This document shows positions 15,634-19,682 of a DNA stretch of 19,682 bases, piece by piece; position 1 is the first letter of the stretch; each line of letters begins with the position of its first letter. Source of the stretch: Acidimicrobiaceae bacterium. GTDB lineage: Bacteria; Actinomycetota; Acidimicrobiia; Acidimicrobiales; Acidimicrobiaceae. The stretch covers positions 1 through 19,682 of the forward strand of contig JABEUP010000039.1 in the NCBI GenBank assembly GCA_013044365.1. Direction: 5' to 3'. Both the position numbers and the translations under genes were made by a program. The notes below the pieces were generated by a model. That model was not told where the DNA came from. It saw nothing but the letters and a program-made list of their open reading frames with translations, and made no database searches.

Positions 15634-15852
15634 ATGATATGGCGTTTGGTTCGGCGGATTCTTAGACCTGGAAAATCGGGACTGATATCAAGGGCAAAAA
15701 GTGGGGATCCGCTCTCAATAGGTCTAGTGTCGTTATTTTTACTTTTTCGGTATGCCAAGAAACGTTCCGGTTACAAGCAGTACAAAACGAAACTTCATCC
15801 GGGCCAAACCATTACGATCTCAAATTTGCCCAATCCTGCCAAGGAAAAGTAG
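15634..15852 (+). CDS. Small basic hypothetical protein
   Basis: A 72-residue protein starting at ATG two bases after the previous stop codon, so translation is probably coupled. There is no clear Shine-Dalgarno of its own. The N-terminus is strongly basic (WRLVRRILRPGKSG), a short hydrophobic patch (LSIGLVSLFLLF, about 27-38) may dip into the membrane, and the C-terminal third reads KLHPGQTITISNLP, suggesting a small beta element. It is the third member of a compact run of small genes with the holin-like and single-TM proteins. No family recognised. A role at the inner face of the membrane is inferred from charge and hydrophobicity only. Confidence 0.6.
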   Translation: MIWRLVRRILRPGKSGLISRAKSGDPLSIGLVSLFLLFRYAKKRSGYKQYKTKLHPGQTITISNLPNPAKEK

Positions 15853-15959
15853 TTTCGCACCCTTTCAAGTAGTTGAAGTCCTGGCAATAATCGTCTTGAA
15901 ATCTTTGGTCCAAGAAGACCATAACTATGTACGAATTATGATCGAGCGGTGAGGCGGTT

Positions 15960-16871
15960 ATGGAACAAAGTAGCGTGGAACCGAGCCGGGATGAAACCGG
16001 TAATTCGGATCCGGCCGTTCAGGTTGGGCTGGAGATGGAACCCAACGAGTTGAGCGGACCTGCCGGCACCTTTCTGGCTGGTTGCAGGGCGCTGATGATC
16101 GATGAAAAAGGTCGGGAGGCTTTTGTAAAGCTCCGCGAAGGGGGACAGAGCCATACCCATGCGGGCTTTATACTCCACGACGAGATTTTGGGAAAGCCTG
16201 ATGGATATCTATACACCACAAATACCGGTGCCCACTTTGTGGCATTGATACCTGGCCTTGACGATATGGTCCTAAAGATGCCCAGGGGTGCGCAGGTTAT
16301 TTATCCCAAGGATATCGGGGCGATTCTCATTCAGGCCGATATTTTTCCCGGTGCCAAGGTGCTTGAAGCCGGTGTCGGCTCAGGCGCCATGTCTATGGCT
16401 TTAGTCCGTGCGGGTGCTCATGTCACTGGTTACGAAATTCGCGACGATTTTGCAGAACGGGCTATTAAAAACGTGTCAATGCTGGCCAGACGTGGCAGCC
16501 AGGGCCGTTACAGGATCCTAATGAAGGACATTTACCAGGGAATATCTGAAGTTGGCTATGACCGGGTTATCCTAGATCTGCCTGAACCTTGGCTGGTTGT
16601 GCCCCACCTTGGCCCAGCCATTGTTGAAGGCGGGCGTATTTGTGCCTACCAAACCTCGATAAACCAGGTCACCGAGTTTAAGCACACTCTGTCGAGGGCA
16701 GGATTCAGCTTCATAAAGACGGTGGAAGTCTTAGAACGAGGCTGGTATATCGAGGGCCGTGCGGTAAGACCGGATCACCGCATGGTGGCTCACACGGGGT
16801 TTCTAACTACTGCGCGCTATATACCCGCGCTCCCAAAAAGAAATGACAGAAAAAACAGGAATGCAGATTGA
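15960..16871 (+). CDS. trmI: tRNA (adenine-58-N1)-methyltransferase
   Basis: A 303-residue SAM-dependent enzyme that methylates N1 of adenine 58 in the T-loop of tRNA, stabilising tRNA structure. The start is ATG with GAGGCGG just upstream. A variable acidic N-terminus of about 45 residues precedes the small beta domain that contains SHTHAGFILHDEILG at about 64-78 and YPKDIGAIL at about 115-123. SAM motif I is LEAGVGSGAMS at 135-145, acidic motif YEIRDDF follows at 158-164, and the catalytic region DRVILDLPEPW is at 201-211. It corresponds to mycobacterial TrmI (Rv2118c type), which is also near the proteasomal ATPase gene. Length is close to the usual 280 with an extended N-terminus. It is followed 50 bases later by a strong terminator. 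Confidence 0.95.
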   Translation: MEQSSVEPSRDETGNSDPAVQVGLEMEPNELSGPAGTFLAGCRALMIDEKGREAFVKLREGGQSHTHAGFILHDEILGKPDGYLYTTNTGAHFVALIPGLDDMVLKMPRGAQVIYPKDIGAILIQADIFPGAKVLEAGVGSGAMSMALVRAGAHVTGYEIRDDFAERAIKNVSMLARRGSQGRYRILMKDIYQGISEVGYDRVILDLPEPWLVVPHLGPAIVEGGRICAYQTSINQVTEFKHTLSRAGFSFIKTVEVLERGWYIEGRAVRPDHRMVAHTGFLTTARYIPALPKRNDRKNRNAD

Positions 16872-16920
16872 ATGGTGCGTGAACGCTTCGTGGGCTGAAA
16901 GCAATGGCCGACCGCATGAC

Positions 16921-16953
16921 AAAAAGCCGCCGGAGCTGTGCCGACGGCTTTTT
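16921..16953. terminator. Bidirectional intrinsic terminator between trmI and the ferredoxin gene
   Basis: AAAAAGCCG (16921-16929) pairs perfectly with CGGCTTTTT (16945-16953). An inner CGG/CCG pair continues the stem after one mismatch, leaving a 7-base loop. The T-run on one strand and A-run on the other make it work in both directions. It lies between the ends of two convergent genes, as expected. Confidence 0.9.
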
Positions 16954-17006
16954 GATCGACAAATTTATTAAATTCAGACCATGGAGACTAAAACATACTT
17001 CTCCTG

Positions 17007-17243
17007 TTAGTCAAGTTCGACGAAGATACACTCTCCCGGGCACTCTTCCGAGGCCTCAACTACTGCGTCTTCGAGTTGGGAAGGAACCGCTGCCATTTGG
17101 GCAGAGCCACCCGGGTCGTTGCATATGTTCCCGTTGTCTTTGACATATGCAATTCCATCATCTTGCAAAGTGAAGACATCGGGACAAATCTCCTCGCAAA
17201 GTCCGTCCCCAGTGCAAAGATCTTGGTCTATCCAGACCTTCAT
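17007..17243 (-). CDS. Small ferredoxin with a Cys-x2-Asp-x2-Cys-x3-Cys cluster motif
   Basis: A 78-residue electron carrier starting at ATG with AGAGGA about 8 bases upstream. The cluster motif has Cys10, Asp13, Cys16 and Cys20-Pro, and Cys68-Pro lies near the C-terminus. This is the monocluster type in which Asp replaces the second Cys, as in Pyrococcus furiosus ferredoxin, so it may hold a [3Fe-4S] or an Asp-ligated [4Fe-4S] cluster. Two further cysteines, Cys41 and Cys72, have no clear counterpart. The protein is very acidic. Such ferredoxins often serve cytochrome P450s or other oxidoreductases, but none is in the window. It is convergent with trmI across the shared terminator, and a long gene-poor stretch lies behind it. 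Confidence 0.92.
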   Translation of the reverse strand: MKVWIDQDLCTGDGLCEEICPDVFTLQDDGIAYVKDNGNICNDPGGSAQMAAVPSQLEDAVVEASEECPGECIFVELD

Positions 17244-17353
17244 AATCTAATCCTCTCAGTACAATTCGAGCTTTTAGAGTCAATACTTTAAGCTGAGCAA
17301 AATTTAACTTACTAAATACAATCTAACAGTTATGTGACTTTAGGTCGTCACGT

Positions 17354-17521
17354 ATGCGCCCTGGCTGGTCTACTCGGCGGATTTCGCTTGGAGATCGCCA
17401 GCAAGAGTTGTGCGCTTACTTTAGCAAGATTGAGGAGAAAATCAAAAATAGGAATTTCGGTAACATTTTGAGACCGGACCCTAATGGCGGTACCGTTGAC
17501 GAGTGGAGTAGCCTTAAGTGA
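17354..17521 (+). CDS. Possible small protein, 55 residues
   Basis: An ATG-started frame of 55 codons ending in TGA. The product contains an amphipathic, charged helix-like stretch (QQELCAYFSKIEEKIKNRN) and then NILRPDPNGGT, which reads like protein but matches no family I know. There is no good Shine-Dalgarno before the ATG; TAGG lies about 10 bases upstream. It overlaps a 37-residue frame on the other strand by 8 bases. It could be a real small gene, a remnant or chance. Confidence 0.2.
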   Translation: MRPGWSTRRISLGDRQQELCAYFSKIEEKIKNRNFGNILRPDPNGGTVDEWSSLK

Positions 17522-17627
17522 CGCAAATATCCTGAATATGGATCTCCCCAGGTTGCTGTCTGACAGGCCAAGACTCGATCGGAAGAGTTTCGTATAACTT
17601 TAGGAGATCCCGAAGCTCGCTGTTCAT
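17514..17627 (-). CDS. Possible small protein, 37 residues
   Basis: A minus-strand ATG frame of 37 codons ending in TAA. It begins MNSELRDLLKLYETLPIESW, which could form an amphipathic helix, and has no clear Shine-Dalgarno. No family recognised. It overlaps the tail of the plus-strand 55-residue frame. Support is weak. Confidence 0.15.
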   Translation of the reverse strand: MNSELRDLLKLYETLPIESWPVRQQPGEIHIQDICVT

Positions 17628-17749
17628 GTTAACGAGTTGACTGCCAATGCGTAAACGTCATTGCGGTCAAGGCTTGCCGATTAAATTGAAGTGTTCCTGC
17701 ACCTACTCATTTTGTTGTCGAATTGATCTGGGGCGTGCTCGGCTAAGGG

Positions 17750-17761
17750 TCAAACGTTTGA
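17750..17761. promoter_or_regulatory. 12-bp perfect palindrome upstream of mpa
   Basis: TCAAACGTTTGA is identical on both strands and lies about 150 bases before the mpa start in a gene-free stretch. It has the form of an operator for a dimeric regulator. No neighbouring copy is seen. Confidence 0.3.
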
Positions 17762-17853
17762 TTGGGCCAACCGGCGCGCGGGTCTCAGGGGTTCCCGGGT
17801 CTTTACCCACCTGCTAGATGCATGAAATTTATCGATGTCAAAAAGTAAGATCA

Positions 17854-17872
17854 ATCTCTTTCATGAAGAGAT
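17854..17872 (+). repeat. 7-bp inverted repeat in the mpa leader
   Basis: ATCTCTT and AAGAGAT are perfectly complementary around TCATG. The pair ends 27 bases before the mpa Shine-Dalgarno, so it can form a stem-loop in the leader mRNA or act as an operator. Confidence 0.35.
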
Positions 17873-17899
17873 GTTGGTTGGTGTAGGTTAGTGAATATC

Positions 17900-17907
17900 A
17901 GGAGGTG
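17900..17907 (+). promoter_or_regulatory. Strong ribosome binding site of mpa
   Basis: AGGAGGTG is a near-perfect Shine-Dalgarno six bases before ATG 17914. It overlaps or touches the GTG at 17905 and ATG at 17908, which are therefore unlikely starts. Confidence 0.8.
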
Positions 17908-17913
17908 ATGGGA

Positions 17914-19680
17914 ATGCCGCAGCATGACGACCGTGAGGATAAGGAAGGTACCAACTTTGATGAGGAGATGACTCTCGAGGAGAGACTAAGTGCTCTTCAA
18001 GGCGAAGTCGTGGAATTGCGCAGAAGATTGCAGGATGCACCTCTGAGAGTACGTACCCTTGAAGAAAAGTTGCTGGAAGTGAACGGGCAGCTGACCCAGG
18101 CAATATCGAGGAATGAGAAGTTGACCTTCACGCTGCAACAGGCAAGGGAGCACATAGCGACGCTTCGGGAAGAGGTGGAGAAATTAACTCAGCCACCGTC
18201 CGCCTATGGGATTTACCTTCGTAGCAATGATGACGATACCGCAGACATTTATACCTCGGGAAGGAAGATGAGGGTGGCGGTGCACCCGGATATTCCTTTG
18301 GAGGATCTGGTGTCAGGTCAGGAGGTCACCCTGAACGAGTCATTCACGATTATCCACGCCCGTTCAAAGGAGATCGTGGGCGAGGTGGTGACAATCAAAG
18401 ATGTGTTCGACGAGGAAAACCGCGCTCTGATCGTTGGAAGGGCTGACGAGGAAAGAATTGCCGAGATCGCGGGAGACCTGAGGAAAATTAAACTTAGGGT
18501 TGGTGACACTGTACTGTTTGATTCGAGGACCAACCTTCTTCTCGAGAAGCTTCCGCGGCCTGAGGTCGAGGAGCTGATTCTGGAGGAGGTACCTGACGTA
18601 ACTTATGAGGATGTCGGAGGCCTCGACCGGCAAATCGAAGAGATTATGGATGCAGTTGAGCTTCCCTTCCTCCACAGGGTTTTATTCAGCGAGTATCACC
18701 TGCCCGCACCAAAGGGAATATTGCTCTACGGTCCGCCGGGATGCGGCAAAACCCTGATTGCCAAGGCGGTCGCAAATTCGTTGGCCAAGAAAGTTTCAGC
18801 TCTTAATCAAAACACAAGCGTAAGAAGCTACTTCCTTAATATCAAGGGGCCGGAGCTTCTCAATAAGTATGTTGGCGAGACCGAAAGGCAGCTTCGACTT
18901 GTTTTCCAGCGGGCGAGAGAGAAATCAGAGGAGGGCGTGCCGGTCATAGTTTTCTTCGACGAGATGGACTCACTCTTTAGAACCCGGGGAACTGGAATCA
19001 GTTCTGATATGGAGTCGACTATCGTTCCACAGTTGCTTGCTGAAATTGACGGCGTTGAGGCGCTGCGCAATGTTATTGTTATCGGTGCCTCTAACAGAGA
19101 GGACCTTATCGACCCGGCTATATTGCGTCCGGGGCGCCTCGACGTCAAGATCAAGATCGAGCGTCCAAACGAGACTGCCGCGACCGCAATTTTCTCCCGC
19201 TATTTGACGTCGGATCTTCCAATTGATCCCCGTGAAGTCGCGTCCAGTGGAGGTGGTGACCTCGACAAGGCAATCGCAGTGATGATCGAAAGGACTGTCG
19301 AGGAAATGTACAGGACCGACGAGGCAAACCGGTTCCTGGAGGTTACCTATCAGAATGGCGACAAGGAAATTCTCTACTTCAAGGATTTTGCATCGGGGGC
19401 GATGATTGAAAATATTGTGCGCCGTGCCAAGAAACTTGCAATCAAGAGGGCAATTAAAGGTGACACCTCGGGTATCCGTACCTCTGACCTGATCGAGTCG
19501 ATCGCCAAAGAGTACAAGGAACACGAAGATCTGCCGAATACCACTAATCCAGATGACTGGGCGAAGATATCCGGCAAGAAGGGCGAGAGGATTGTCTATG
19601 TCCGCACGCTTGTATCAAGTGGACCAGATGCGTCTGGTGGCAGAGCAATAGAAAAGGTCGGCACCGGCCAGTATCTCTAG
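17914..19680 (+). CDS. mpa: Proteasome-associated AAA+ ATPase (Mpa/ARC)
   Basis: A 588-residue hexameric ATPase that recognises pupylated proteins, unfolds them and feeds them to the 20S proteasome in actinobacteria. ATG 17914 fits the Shine-Dalgarno AGGAGGTG best. An acidic tail is followed by a coiled coil at about 20-93 that binds Pup, then two OB-fold domains at about 97-215. The AAA+ module has Walker A GPPGCGKT at 273-280, Walker B VIVFFDEMDS with Asp349 and Glu350, and RPGRLD in the second region of homology. The C-terminus is GTGQYL, with the penultimate Tyr of the proteasome-docking motif. The gene is complete and ends two bases before the window edge. dop, pup and proteasome subunit genes would be expected downstream but are not visible. 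A long gene-free stretch upstream suggests its own promoter. Confidence 0.97.
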   Translation: MPQHDDREDKEGTNFDEEMTLEERLSALQGEVVELRRRLQDAPLRVRTLEEKLLEVNGQLTQAISRNEKLTFTLQQAREHIATLREEVEKLTQPPSAYGIYLRSNDDDTADIYTSGRKMRVAVHPDIPLEDLVSGQEVTLNESFTIIHARSKEIVGEVVTIKDVFDEENRALIVGRADEERIAEIAGDLRKIKLRVGDTVLFDSRTNLLLEKLPRPEVEELILEEVPDVTYEDVGGLDRQIEEIMDAVELPFLHRVLFSEYHLPAPKGILLYGPPGCGKTLIAKAVANSLAKKVSALNQNTSVRSYFLNIKGPELLNKYVGETERQLRLVFQRAREKSEEGVPVIVFFDEMDSLFRTRGTGISSDMESTIVPQLLAEIDGVEALRNVIVIGASNREDLIDPAILRPGRLDVKIKIERPNETAATAIFSRYLTSDLPIDPREVASSGGGDLDKAIAVMIERTVEEMYRTDEANRFLEVTYQNGDKEILYFKDFASGAMIENIVRRAKKLAIKRAIKGDTSGIRTSDLIESIAKEYKEHEDLPNTTNPDDWAKISGKKGERIVYVRTLVSSGPDASGGRAIEKVGTGQYL

Positions 19681-19682
19681 CC

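Larger units (their letters stand above)
17244..17899. other. About 655 bases between the ferredoxin and mpa genes
   Basis: No gene of normal size is present. The stretch holds two small convergent ORFs (17354-17521 plus, 17514-17627 minus), a near-palindrome at about 17646-17664 (CAATG/CATTG arms), a perfect 12-bp palindrome at 17750-17761, a GC-rich block around 17770-17805 with a CCCGGG site and a repeated GGGTCT, and a 7-bp inverted repeat at 17854-17872. I find no tRNA-like or known riboswitch-like pattern and no strong sigma-70 promoter. It may hold a long mpa leader or regulatory region, or a small gene not recognised. Confidence 0.5.

Noticed and set aside
17770..17805. GC-rich block upstream of mpa as a tRNA or structured RNA
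   Set aside because: No T-loop, anticodon arm or acceptor stem pattern could be built, and pairing is limited to a CCCGGG site and short GGG/CCC runs.

Overview
The window looks like chromosomal DNA from an actinobacterium, most likely of the class Acidimicrobiia. It has about 50% GC, so a moderate-GC lineage such as the acidophilic iron oxidisers is possible; that placement is inference. The grounds are the Mpa/ARC proteasomal ATPase with a C-terminal Gln-Tyr-Leu tail, the TrmI tRNA methyltransferase near it, a fused FbiC for coenzyme F420, and actinobacterial-style small membrane proteins. Many genes start with TTG or GTG. I see no phage, transposon, CRISPR, rRNA or tRNA.

Layout. Bases 1-569 hold the 3' part of a class I fructose-bisphosphate aldolase (fbaB). 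A convergent DUF1015 gene (614-1702, minus) follows, divergent from a HAD-IIA phosphatase (1783-2565) and a zinc-independent MDR oxidoreductase (2600-3604). Next come a Thr/Ser-rich membrane-anchored protein (3797-4396), a sensor histidine kinase (4508-5926) and an OmpR-type response regulator (5939-6646). Bases 6712-14000 form a minus-strand block, in transcription order tal, zwf, pgl, fbiC and a LOG-family nucleotide hydrolase. From about 14273 the plus strand carries a stand-alone LON-domain protein, three small membrane or basic proteins, and trmI, which ends at a strong bidirectional terminator. A minus-strand ferredoxin follows, then about 670 bases without a clear gene but with palindromes and two very small ORFs, and finally the complete mpa gene at the right edge.

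How the genes fit together. The aldolase, tal, zwf and pgl belong to glycolysis and the pentose phosphate pathway. zwf and pgl make NADPH, and fbiC beside them makes the deazaflavin core of F420, so this block may unite two hydride-carrier supplies. The right end is linked to protein and RNA quality control: a LON substrate-binding-type domain, tRNA m1A58 methylation, and the ATPase that feeds pupylated proteins to the 20S proteasome. The proteasome genes themselves are not in the window. The least understood part is the trio of small proteins at 15050-15852. Nothing here is an obviously new defence or biosynthetic system.
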